Below the pieces are notes generated by a model. That model was not told the origin of the DNA. It saw only the letters and a program-made list of their open reading frames with translations, and searched no databases. From Phenylobacterium sp. (GTDB lineage: Bacteria > Pseudomonadota > Alphaproteobacteria > Caulobacterales > Caulobacteraceae): a stretch of DNA of 64,000 nt. The DNA lies in the NCBI RefSeq assembly GCF_004297125.1, contig NZ_SCVD01000025.1:124001-188000 (forward strand), read 5' to 3'. This document shows positions 41,048-48,916 of the stretch, piece by piece (positions within the stretch are counted from its first letter, which is position 1; each line of letters starts with the position of its first letter). The translations under genes and the position numbers were made by a program.

Positions 41048-42540
41048 CCCAGCTTGCTCCGGAGCAACTGGTTGATGACGCCCGGGTTGGCCTTGCCGCC
41101 GGTGGCCTTCATCACCTGGCCCACGAACCAGCCGATGGCCTGGGGCTTTTCCTTCACCTGGGCCGCCTGGCCGGGGTTGGCCGCGATCAGGTCGTCGATG
41201 ATCTTTTCCAGCTCGCCGGTGTCGCTGACCTGCTTCAGGCCCTGCTTCTCGACGATCTCCGAGGCGCTGCCCTCGCCCGCCCACATGCGTTCGAAGACGT
41301 CCTTGGCGATCTTGGACGAGATCACGCCCTCCTCGATCAGCTGGACCAGCTCGGCGATGGCGGCGGGCCCGATCGGGCTGTTCTCGATGTCGATGCCGCC
41401 GGCGGTCAGCCGGGCGGCCAGGTCGTTGGTCACCCAGTTGGCGGTCAGCTTGGCGTCGCGGCCCTTGGCGGCGGCCTCGTAGAAGTCGGCGCGGGCCTGC
41501 TCGATGATCAGCACGCCGGCGTCATAGGCCGACAGCCCGTACTGCGATTGCAGGCGGGCCTTCTTGGCGTCGGGAAGTTCAGGCAGCCCGGCCTCGATGC
41601 GCTTGATCCAGGCCGGATCCAGCGTCAGCGGCAACAGGTCGGGGTCGGGGAAGTAGCGGTAGTCGTGCGCCTCCTCCTTCGAGCGCATGGAGCGCGTCTC
41701 GCCCTTCACGGTGTCGAACAGGCGGGTCTCCTGGTCGATCTTGCCGCCGTCCTCCAGGATTTCGATCTGGCGGCGCGCCTCGTACTCGATGGCCTGCTGG
41801 ATGAACCGGAACGAGTTGACGTTCTTGATCTCGCAGCGCGTGCCCAGGTGGCCGAAGTCGCCGGTCGCGCGGTACTTCTCGTAGGCGCCGGGGCGGCAGA
41901 CCGACACGTTCACGTCGGCGCGCAGGTTGCCCTTCTCCATGTCGCCGTCGCAGGTGCCGAGATAGATCAGGATGGTCCTGAGCTTCTTGACGTAGGCCGC
42001 CGCCTCCTCCGAGGAGCGCATGTCGGGCCGCGACACGATCTCCATCAGGGCGGTGCCTGCGCGGTTCAGGTCGACGTAGGTCGCGTTGGGGTCCTGGTCG
42101 TGCAGGCTCTTGCCGGCGTCCTGCTCCAGGTGCAGCCGCTCGATCCGCACCGTGAAGGTGGAGCCGTCGTCGCGCTCGACGATCACCTCGCCCTCGCCGA
42201 CGATGGGGTCCTTGAACTGGCTGATCTGATAGCCCTGCGGCAGGTCGGGGTAGAAATAGTTCTTCCGGTCGAAGCGCGACCATTCGTTGATCTGCGCCTT
42301 CAGGCCCAGGCCGGTCTTGATCGCCTGCTCCACGCAATGGCGGTTGATCACCGGCAGCATGCCCGGCATGGCGGCGTCCACCAGGCTGACCTGGGCGTTC
42401 GGAGCCGCGCCCGCGCCGACGGCGGCGCCGGAGAACAGCTTGGCGTTGGAGGCCACCTGGGCGTGGACCTCAAGCCCGAGGACGATTTCCCACGGGCCGG
42501 TGCGGCCCTGGATCAGCTTGGCGTTGGTCACGTCGTTCAT
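41044..42540 (-). CDS. gatB: Asp/Glu-tRNA(Asn/Gln) amidotransferase subunit B
   Basis: The 498-residue protein has the GatB signature LEVHAQVASNAKLFSGA near the N-terminus, FDRKNYFYPDLPQGYQISQF, LEQDAGKSLHD and DLNRAGTALMEIVSRPDMRS, and a C-terminal YqeY-like tail domain with GWFVGQVMKATGGKANPG. GatB binds the mischarged tRNA and phosphorylates it before amidation by GatA. The gatA and gatC genes follow within 2.5 kb on the same strand, upstream in the direction of transcription, with a small secreted-protein gene on the other strand between them. Confidence 0.97.
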   Translation of the reverse strand: MNDVTNAKLIQGRTGPWEIVLGLEVHAQVASNAKLFSGAAVGAGAAPNAQVSLVDAAMPGMLPVINRHCVEQAIKTGLGLKAQINEWSRFDRKNYFYPDLPQGYQISQFKDPIVGEGEVIVERDDGSTFTVRIERLHLEQDAGKSLHDQDPNATYVDLNRAGTALMEIVSRPDMRSSEEAAAYVKKLRTILIYLGTCDGDMEKGNLRADVNVSVCRPGAYEKYRATGDFGHLGTRCEIKNVNSFRFIQQAIEYEARRQIEILEDGGKIDQETRLFDTVKGETRSMRSKEEAHDYRYFPDPDLLPLTLDPAWIKRIEAGLPELPDAKKARLQSQYGLSAYDAGVLIIEQARADFYEAAAKGRDAKLTANWVTNDLAARLTAGGIDIENSPIGPAAIAELVQLIEEGVISSKIAKDVFERMWAGEGSASEIVEKQGLKQVSDTGELEKIIDDLIAANPGQAAQVKEKPQAIGWFVGQVMKATGGKANPGVINQLLRSKLG

Positions 42541-42669
42541 AGGCCGCGTACTAGCGCCGCGCGGGCGGAACGTGAAGCGCGCGCAGATGCCCTCTTGCGC
42601 AAATACCCGGAAATAGACTCAAAGTTCGAAGCGTCTTAACGGCGCTTAGACCGGGGAAGAGGAACACCC

Positions 42670-42993
42670 ATGAAGACTATCGCTCTCGCCGCCGCGCTCG
42701 CCGTGGCCGCGGTCGCCGCGCCGGCATTCGCCCAAGACGCGCCCAAGGACGCCGCCCCCGCAGCCGCGGCGGCTCCGGCCGAGGGCAAGATCTCGGTGGA
42801 CACCACGCCGATCGGCGACATCATCAAGAACCCGGACGCCAAGGCCACGCTCGAAAAGGCCCTGCCGGAAATCCCGCAGTTCTACGACCAGATCGCCACC
42901 ATGACGCTGGCCCAGGTCGCGCCGATGAGCCAAGGCGCCCTGGACGACGCCAAGCTGAAGGCGCTGCAGGCCGAATTCGACAAGCTGAAGTAG
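42670..42993 (+). CDS. Small periplasmic protein of unknown function
   Basis: The 107-residue protein has a clear signal peptide (MKTIALAAALAVAAVAAPAF, AQ) with AGAGGAAC 8-10 nt upstream of the ATG. The mature part opens with an Ala/Pro stretch, then ISVDTTPIGDIIKNPDAKAT and a helical C-terminus ALPEIPQFYDQIATMTL. The NPDAKATLEKALPEI segment recurs in uncharacterised Caulobacterales envelope proteins. No catalytic residues are evident. Confidence 0.75.
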   Translation: MKTIALAAALAVAAVAAPAFAQDAPKDAAPAAAAAPAEGKISVDTTPIGDIIKNPDAKATLEKALPEIPQFYDQIATMTLAQVAPMSQGALDDAKLKALQAEFDKLK

Positions 42994-43001
42994 GACTGGT
43001 C

Positions 43002-43158
43002 GCTCCTCCCCCGAAGGACACACTTCGGGGGAGGTGGATCGCGCCGAAAGGCGCGAGACGGAGGGGGCGCAAGGCCGCCGCTCCGAGCCTGGGGCTTCAC
43101 GTCCCCTCCACCACTTCGTGGTCCCCCTCCCCCGTCGTCTTCGCGACGGGTGAGGAGC
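43002..43158. repeat. GC-rich palindromic intergenic element, copy 1
   Basis: This 157-bp element begins GCTCCTCCCCC and ends ...GTGAGGAGC, with nested inverted arms (GGGGGAGG/CCTCCCCC and GGAGGGG/CCCCTCC). It lies between convergent 3' ends of the periplasmic-protein gene and gatA. Its outer arms match the copies at 45481 and, more loosely, 56121. It may end transcription from both sides. Confidence 0.7.
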
Positions 43159-43167
43159 TCGTTCACA

Positions 43168-44640
43168 TCACCACCACTTCTGAGGCTTCGCCCGGAAGTC
43201 GGCCGCCTTCTCGATAGCCGAGCCCAGCGAGAACAGCGTCCCTTCGTCCAGGTTGCGGCCGATGAGCTGCAGGCCCAGCGGCAGGCCCTGGGCGTCGAGG
43301 CCGGCCGGCACGCTCATGCCCGGCAGGCCGGCCAGGTTCACCGTCACCGTGAAGATGTCGTTCAGGTACATGGCCACCGGGTCGTCCGACTTTTCGCCGA
43401 GTGCGAAGGCGGCGGACGGCGCGGTCGGGGTCAGCAGGGCGTCGACCTTCCGCCAGGCCTGGTCGAAGTCGTCGGCGATGCGGCGGCGGACCTTCAGGGC
43501 CTTCAGGTAGTAGGCGTCGTAGTAGCCGGCCGAGAGCACATAGGTGCCGATCAGGATCCGGCGCTTCACCTCGGCGCCGAAGCCCTCGGCGCGGGTCTTC
43601 TCGTAGGTTTCGGTGAGGTTCGCCCCGTCGACCCGCAGGCCGTAGCGCATGCCGTCGTAGCGGGCGAGGTTCGAGGACGCCTCGGCGGGCGCGACGATGT
43701 AATAGGCCGGCAGGGCGTACTTGGTGTGCGGCAGGCTGACCTCGACGATCTCGCAGCCGGCCTCCTTCAGCCAGGCGATGCCCTGCTCCCATAGGGCGTC
43801 GATCTCGGGCGGCATGCCGTCGACGCGGTATTCCTTCGGGATACCGACCCGCAGGCCCTTCACCGACTTGCCACAGAAGCTTGCGAAATCAGGGACTTCG
43901 GCGTCGATGCTGGTCGAGTCCTTCGGGTCGTGGCCCGACATCGAGCGCAGCAGGATGGCGCTGTCCTCGACCGTGCGGGCCATCGGGCCGGCCTGGTCCA
44001 GGGACGAGGCGAAGGCGACGATGCCCCAGCGCGAGCACCGGCCGTAGGTCGGCTTGATGCCCACCGTCCCAGTGAAGGCCGCCGGTTGGCGGATCGACCC
44101 GCCCGTGTCCGTGGCCGTGGCGCCCAGGCAGAGCTCCGCCGCCACCGCCGCCGCCGAGCCGCCCGACGAGCCGCCCGGGGTCAGGTCGGCGTTGCCGCCC
44201 CTGGCGCGCCAGGGGTTCACTACCGGTCCCCAGGCCGAGGTCTCGTTGGACGAGCCCATGGCGAACTCGTCCATGTTGAGCTTGCCCAGCATGACGGCGC
44301 CGTCGCGCCACAGGTTCGAGGTGACGGTGCTTTCGTAGACCGGCTTGAAGCCGCGCAGGATCATCGAGCCCGCGGTCGACTCGACGCCCTCGGTGCAGAA
44401 CAGGTCCTTGATGCCCAGCGGCGCGCCGTCCAGCGGACCGGCCTCGCCCTTCGCCCGGCGGGCGTCGGAGGCCCTGGCCATCTCGACGGCCTTGTCCGGG
44501 GTGTTGACCACGAAGGCGTTCAGCGCGCTGGCCGCCTCGATGGCGCCGAGGTGCGCCTTGGTGATCTCCTCGGCGGAGAAACTCTTGTCCGCCAGCCCGT
44601 CGAGGGCGGCCTTGAGCGTGAGCCCGGTGAGTTCGGACAT
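43168..44640 (-). CDS. gatA: Asp/Glu-tRNA(Asn/Gln) amidotransferase subunit A
   Basis: The 490-residue amidase has the full Ser-cisSer-Lys triad: Lys78 in PLGIKDLFCTEG, cis-Ser158 in TPGGSSGGSAAAVA and Ser182 in TDTGGSIRQPAAF. It releases ammonia from glutamine or asparagine and passes it to the GatB site. It starts 2 nt after the gatC stop, so gatC-gatA form a tight operon. The 3' end abuts a palindromic element. Confidence 0.97.
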   Translation of the reverse strand: MSELTGLTLKAALDGLADKSFSAEEITKAHLGAIEAASALNAFVVNTPDKAVEMARASDARRAKGEAGPLDGAPLGIKDLFCTEGVESTAGSMILRGFKPVYESTVTSNLWRDGAVMLGKLNMDEFAMGSSNETSAWGPVVNPWRARGGNADLTPGGSSGGSAAAVAAELCLGATATDTGGSIRQPAAFTGTVGIKPTYGRCSRWGIVAFASSLDQAGPMARTVEDSAILLRSMSGHDPKDSTSIDAEVPDFASFCGKSVKGLRVGIPKEYRVDGMPPEIDALWEQGIAWLKEAGCEIVEVSLPHTKYALPAYYIVAPAEASSNLARYDGMRYGLRVDGANLTETYEKTRAEGFGAEVKRRILIGTYVLSAGYYDAYYLKALKVRRRIADDFDQAWRKVDALLTPTAPSAAFALGEKSDDPVAMYLNDIFTVTVNLAGLPGMSVPAGLDAQGLPLGLQLIGRNLDEGTLFSLGSAIEKAADFRAKPQKWW

Positions 44641-44642
44641 GG

Positions 44643-44930
44643 CTATTCCACCACCTTCGGCACGATGAAGAAGCCCTTGGCGGTCTTCGGCGCGTTGCGC
44701 AGCACCTTTTCCGGGTCGCCACCCTCGGTGACGACGTCGTCGCGCATGGGCAGGCTCATGGCCACGGAGGTGGTCATGGGCTCGACCCCGTCGGTATCCA
44801 CCTCGGAAAGCTGCTCGATCCAGTTCATGATGCCGCTCAGCTCCCTGGCCAGCGGCTCCAGCTTTTCCTCGGGCTCGGCGATGCGCGCCAGCCTCGCGAC
44901 CTTGCGCACGGTCGCGGCGTCGATGGCCAT
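44643..44930 (-). CDS. gatC: Asp/Glu-tRNA(Asn/Gln) amidotransferase subunit C
   Basis: The start is ATG 44930, because GGAGGG sits 6 nt before it and directly abuts the alternative ATG at 44936. The 95-residue protein has the typical GatC text: TVRKVARLARIAEPEEKLEP, LSGIMNWIEQLSEVDTDGVE, MTTSVAMSLPMRDDVVTEG. It stabilises the GatA-GatB interface. It leads the gatC-gatA operon and is divergent from ruvX with 73 bp between starts. Confidence 0.96.
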   Translation of the reverse strand: MAIDAATVRKVARLARIAEPEEKLEPLARELSGIMNWIEQLSEVDTDGVEPMTTSVAMSLPMRDDVVTEGGDPEKVLRNAPKTAKGFFIVPKVVE

Positions 44931-45003
44931 GACCATCCCTCCATAAATCCAGAGGGCGTGGGTTAGCCGTGCGAGGGCCTGCTTTGCAAGCTATAGGCGG
45001 TCG

Positions 45004-45477
45004 ATGGCTGTCGTTGATCTCCTTGAGCTGCCCGCCCTGCTGCCCCGCTACGCCGCCGTCGTGGGCCTGGACCTGGGCGAGAAGACCATCGGCGTGGCGG
45101 TCTCGGACGCCGGTCGGTCGATCGCGAGCCCGCTCAGCCTGATCCGCAAGACCAAGTTCACCGACGACTTCGCGGCGCTCTCCAAGCTGATGGAGAGCCG
45201 CGAGGCGCAGGCGATCGTCATCGGCCTGCCGGTGAACATGGACGGCACCGAGGGGGCGCGCGCGCAGTCCTGCCGCGCCTTCGCCCGCAACGTCCTGCGG
45301 GTGAAGGACCTGCCGATCGCCTTCTGGGACGAGCGCATGTCGTCGATGGCGGTCAACCGGATGCTGATCGACGAGGCGGACACCACCCGCGCGCGCCGCG
45401 CCGAGGTGGTCGACAAGGCGGCCGCCGCGTGGATCCTCCAGGGGGCGCTGGATCGCCTCAGGAACGCGAGCGGCTAG
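45004..45477 (+). CDS. ruvX: Putative pre-16S rRNA nuclease / Holliday junction resolvase-like RuvX (YqgF)
   Basis: The 157-residue protein has the RNase H-like motifs of YqgF: GLDLGEKTIGVAVSD at the N-terminus, AIVIGLPVNMDGTEGARAQ, FWDERMSSMAVNRML, and DKAAAAWILQGALDR at the C-terminus with the catalytic acidic residues in place. In E. coli it processes the 5' end of 16S rRNA. Divergent from gatC and convergent with the DUF1993 gene. Confidence 0.95.
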   Translation: MAVVDLLELPALLPRYAAVVGLDLGEKTIGVAVSDAGRSIASPLSLIRKTKFTDDFAALSKLMESREAQAIVIGLPVNMDGTEGARAQSCRAFARNVLRVKDLPIAFWDERMSSMAVNRMLIDEADTTRARRAEVVDKAAAAWILQGALDRLRNASG

Positions 45478-45480
45478 CGC

Positions 45481-45514
45481 GCTCCTCCCCCACTCTTCGG
45501 TGCGGCGGAGGAGC
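45481..45514. repeat. GC-rich palindromic element, short copy
   Basis: GCTCCTCC (45481-45488) and GGAGGAGC (45507-45514) form perfect outer arms around an 18-base loop. The left arm continues GCTCCTCCCC as in the copy at 43002. It fills the 39-bp gap between the convergent ruvX and DUF1993 stops. Confidence 0.65.
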
Positions 45515-45516
45515 GA

Positions 45517-46023
45517 TCACAGCCCGCCGGCGAAGAGGTCGGGCTTGCCGATCTGGACGCCCTTGTGACGGAGGATCCCGTAGGCGGTGGACAGGTGGAA
45601 ATAGAAGTTGGTGGTGGCGAAGCTGGACAGCCACTGCCCGGCCGGCAGGGTCGGCTCGAACTGGCCCAGGTTGAAGGTGATCGGCGCCTGGTCGCGGCCC
45701 TCGAACTGCTCGGCCTTCAGGGACGCCAGATAGGCCTTGGCCTCGGCGATGGCCGCCTTGAACCCGGCCAGGTCGAGATCCTCGGCGATGGCCTCGGGGA
45801 CGGACAGGCCGGCGGCGCGGGCCGGCCATTGCTTGGCGAAGTTGATCACCACCATCGCCTGGAAGCGCAGCGGGTTCATGTCGTCGATCAGCCGCCAATC
45901 CAGGATGTCGGCCTCCGACCCGCCCCTGGACCTGGCGAACTCGGCGCCCTTGGTCAGCAGGTGATCGAGCGTGCCGAGGCCCTTGGAATAGAGGTCGACG
46001 AAGGTGAAGAGGCAGACGGTCAT
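45517..46023 (-). CDS. DUF1993-family protein
   Basis: The 168-residue protein has four-helix DinB-like features and the DUF1993 pattern: LGTLDHLLTKGAEFARSRGG, LIDDMNPLRFQAMVVINFAK, then FATTNFYFHLSTAYGILRHK with a conserved His near the end. The biochemical role of the family is unknown. It is a single gene, convergent with ruvX and divergent from pyrB. Confidence 0.88.
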   Translation of the reverse strand: MTVCLFTFVDLYSKGLGTLDHLLTKGAEFARSRGGSEADILDWRLIDDMNPLRFQAMVVINFAKQWPARAAGLSVPEAIAEDLDLAGFKAAIAEAKAYLASLKAEQFEGRDQAPITFNLGQFEPTLPAGQWLSSFATTNFYFHLSTAYGILRHKGVQIGKPDLFAGGL

Positions 46024-46162
46024 GGTTTCCCCTGGGTGATGTCGTTGGGGTCGATGTAGGGACGCCCGCCCAAGCTTCGCAACGCTCGCGCAGCACGAAG
46101 TTGGGGATCACCTGTTGCGCTCGCTTCCCTTGCCGCCCTCGCCGCTCTAAGACCGCGCTTTA

Positions 46163-47143
46163 ATGAGCGCCGCGCCCCCCGGTCTGAACGAGGTCCTGCA
46201 GCGGACCTTCTCGTTCCCCAAGAAGCATTTCCTTTCGGCCACCGATCTCAACGAGGTCGAGGTGGCCAATCTGCTGGACCTGGCCGACGGATTCGTCAGC
46301 CTGAACCGGCAGACCTCGAAGAAGCTGGACCTGCTCAAGGGCAGGACGCTGATGAACCTGTTCTTCGAGAACTCCACCCGGACCCAGAGCTCGTTCGAGC
46401 TGGCCGGCAAGCGGCTGGGCGCCGACGTCGTGAACATGTCCCCGCGCAGTTCGTCGATCTCCAAAGGGGAGACCCTGATCGACACGGCGGTGACGCTGAA
46501 CGCCATGCAGCCGGACCTGCTGGTGGTGCGCCATTCGTCGTCCGGGGCGGCCAGCCTGCTGTCGCAGAAGGTGGGCTGTTCGGTGGTCAACGCCGGCGAC
46601 GGCCAGCACGAGCACCCGACGCAGGCGCTGCTGGACGCGCTCTCCATGCGCCGCGCCTTCGGCTACATCGCTGGCCTGCAGGTGGCGATCTGCGGCGACG
46701 TCCTGCACAGCCGCGTGGCGCGCTCGAACATCGCCATGCTGCAGATGCTGGGCGCCAACGTGCGGCTGGTGGGCCCGCCCACCCTGATCCCCGCCGCCGC
46801 CGAGCGCTGGAACGTCGAGGTCTTCCACGACATGCGCAAGGGCATAGCCGGCTGCGACGTGGTGATGATGCTGCGCCTGCAGCTCGAGCGGATGGACGGG
46901 GTGATGGCGCCGTCGCAGCGCGAGTACTTCCGCTTCTACGGCCTGGACCGCGAGAAGCTGGCCCTGGCCTCGCCCGGCGTGCGGGTGATGCACCCGGGGC
47001 CGATGAACCGCGGGGTGGAGATCGATTCCGAGGTGGCCGACGACCTGTCGGTCAGCCTGATCCAGGACCAGGTGGAGATGGGCGTGGCCGCGCGCATGGC
47101 CGTCCTGACTTCGCTGGCGGCCCGGCTGGAGAACGACCGATGA
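46163..47143 (+). CDS. pyrB: Aspartate carbamoyltransferase catalytic subunit
   Basis: The 326-residue protein has the carbamoyl-phosphate site FFENSTRTQSSFELAGKRLG, the HPTQALLDA loop, and HPGPMNRGVEI near the C-terminus. It carries out the first committed step of pyrimidine synthesis. It overlaps the dihydroorotase-like gene by 4 nt (ATGA). In many bacteria this class B ATCase forms a dodecamer with an inactive dihydroorotase; the degenerate partner here fits that. No pyrI regulatory subunit is present. Confidence 0.97.
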   Translation: MSAAPPGLNEVLQRTFSFPKKHFLSATDLNEVEVANLLDLADGFVSLNRQTSKKLDLLKGRTLMNLFFENSTRTQSSFELAGKRLGADVVNMSPRSSSISKGETLIDTAVTLNAMQPDLLVVRHSSSGAASLLSQKVGCSVVNAGDGQHEHPTQALLDALSMRRAFGYIAGLQVAICGDVLHSRVARSNIAMLQMLGANVRLVGPPTLIPAAAERWNVEVFHDMRKGIAGCDVVMMLRLQLERMDGVMAPSQREYFRFYGLDREKLALASPGVRVMHPGPMNRGVEIDSEVADDLSVSLIQDQVEMGVAARMAVLTSLAARLENDR

Positions 47144-48429
47144 GCCGCCCGGTCGCCTTCACCAACGCCCGGATCGTCGACCCGGCCAGCGGCTACGACG
47201 GCCCCGGGGCCGTGATCGTCACCGAGGGCGTGATCGCCGATGTGGCCAAGGGCGGCGGGCTGGGTTCGCTGTCGGCCGACGTGGAGGTGATCGACGCCGG
47301 CGGCGCGCTGCTGATCCCGGGCCTGATCGACCTCCGCGTGAAGACCGGCGAGCCGGGCTCGGAGCCCAAGGAGACGCTGAAGTCGGCCGCCCTGGCCGCC
47401 GCGGCCGGCGGGGTCACCACCATCGTGGTGCAGCCGGACACCCATCCGGTGATGGACGAGCCGTCGGTGGTGGATTTCATCCTGCGCCGGGCCCGCGACA
47501 TCGAGCTGGTCAACGTCTACCCCGCCGGCGCCGCCACCAAGGGCTGCGAGGGCAAGCGGATGGCCGAGATCGGCCTGATGCACGAGGCGGGCTGCCTCTA
47601 TGTGACCGACGCCGACCGGCCGATCGTGGACTCCAAGGTGTTCCGGCGCGTGCTGAGCTACGCCAAGGCGTTCGGGGTTCCGGTGGCGCACCGGCCGGCC
47701 GACCCGTGGCTGTCGGCCGGAACCGCGGCCAGCGAGGGCGAGTTCGCGGCCCGCATGGGCCTGCCCGCCGCGCCGGCCATCGCCGAGAAGATCATGCTGG
47801 AGCGCGACCTGGCGCTGGTAGAGCTGACCGGCGCCCAGCTGATCGTCGACCAGGTGACCACCGCCGGCGCCCTGGAGAGCCTGAGGCGCGGCCGCGAACG
47901 CGGCCTGCCGGTGACGGCCACCACCTCGATCAACCACCTGTCGTTCAACGAGATCGACATCGGCGACTACCGCACGTTCTGCAAGCTGGACCCGCCGCTC
48001 CGGTCCGAGGACGACCGCCAGGCGGTGATCGAGGCGGTGGCGTCGGGCCTGATCCAGGTGATCGTGTCGGCCCACGCGCCCGCCCCGGCCGAGGACAAGC
48101 GCCTGCCCTACGACGAGGCGGCGCCCGGCGCGGTGGGCCTGCAGACCCTGCTGGCCGCCCTGCTCGCCTTCCACCACGACGGCCAGATCCCGCTGATGGA
48201 CCTGATCCGCGCCGTGACCTGCGCGCCGGCTGACCTGCTGGGGCTGCCGGCCGGGCGGATCGCCAAGGGCGCCCCGGCCGACCTGGTGCTGTGCGACCTG
48301 AACGCGCCGGTGGTGATCGACGCCGACAAGCTGATCTCGAAGTCGAAGAACTCGCCCTTCGACGGGCGCAGGCTGCAGGGCAAGGTGCTGCGGACGGTCG
48401 TGGACGGGCGGACGGTGTATTCAGCCTAG
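47140..48429 (+). CDS. pyrC: Dihydroorotase-like PyrC, probably non-catalytic (PyrX type)
   Basis: The 429-residue protein has the class I dihydroorotase fold, with GGVTTIVVQPDTHPVMDEPS, TTSINHLSFNEIDIGDYRTF and AADLLGLPAGRIAKGAPADL-like C-terminal text. The metal-binding DxHxH, normally GLIDLHVH, reads GLIDLRVKTGEPG, so both histidines are lost. The catalytic Asp of the SDHxP segment is Ala (VSAHAPAPAE). It therefore cannot bind the usual zinc centre. By analogy with the pyrC' gene next to pyrB in Pseudomonas, it should serve as a structural partner of aspartate carbamoyltransferase, with an active dihydroorotase elsewhere. Coupled to pyrB. Confidence 0.9.
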   Translation: MSRPVAFTNARIVDPASGYDGPGAVIVTEGVIADVAKGGGLGSLSADVEVIDAGGALLIPGLIDLRVKTGEPGSEPKETLKSAALAAAAGGVTTIVVQPDTHPVMDEPSVVDFILRRARDIELVNVYPAGAATKGCEGKRMAEIGLMHEAGCLYVTDADRPIVDSKVFRRVLSYAKAFGVPVAHRPADPWLSAGTAASEGEFAARMGLPAAPAIAEKIMLERDLALVELTGAQLIVDQVTTAGALESLRRGRERGLPVTATTSINHLSFNEIDIGDYRTFCKLDPPLRSEDDRQAVIEAVASGLIQVIVSAHAPAPAEDKRLPYDEAAPGAVGLQTLLAALLAFHHDGQIPLMDLIRAVTCAPADLLGLPAGRIAKGAPADLVLCDLNAPVVIDADKLISKSKNSPFDGRRLQGKVLRTVVDGRTVYSA

Positions 48430-48451
48430 CCGCCGGCCCGGCGCCGCCCGG

Positions 48452-48916
48452 TCAGGCGGCGGCGTCCATCACGTCTTGCGGAAGCAGCGACGGGACGTTC
48501 AGCCGACCGAGGATACGGCCTTCCAGCGGGATCAGGGCGTCCACGAACGCCTCGGTCGGACCGCCCTCGTACCGGGGCGGCGACTGCAGCTGGGCCTCGT
48601 CGAAGATCATGGTCTCCTGCACGGCGTCGACCAGCAGGCCCGCAGGCCGGTCCGCGTGATGCACGACCACGATCACGTGCCGCCCCGAGGCTTCGGTCCG
48701 GCCGAGGCCCAGCCGCGCACGCAGGTCCATGACCGGCATGACCGCGCCGCGCAGGTTGATCACGCCCAGGACGAACTCCGGCGCCTGCGGCAGCGGCGTG
48801 GAGGCCGTGTAGCCGCGGATCTCCCGAACGGACCGGATGTCGATGCAGAACTCGTGTCCCGCGACCTCCACCAGGATGAGTTCGATCGCGCTCTGGCGTT
48901 GCAGGGCCGCCGACAT
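48452..48916 (-). CDS. cheW: CheW chemotaxis coupling protein
   Basis: The 154-residue protein is one CheW domain: LILVEVAGHEFCIDIRSVRE, APEFVLGVINLRGAVMPVMD, then DRPAGLLVDAVQETMIF. It links chemoreceptors to CheA. Its ATG overlaps the receptor stop by one base (TGATG), so the two are translated together. No CheA, CheY or CheB is in the window, so it is an extra or dedicated coupling protein for this receptor. Confidence 0.93.
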   Translation of the reverse strand: MSAALQRQSAIELILVEVAGHEFCIDIRSVREIRGYTASTPLPQAPEFVLGVINLRGAVMPVMDLRARLGLGRTEASGRHVIVVVHHADRPAGLLVDAVQETMIFDEAQLQSPPRYEGGPTEAFVDALIPLEGRILGRLNVPSLLPQDVMDAAA

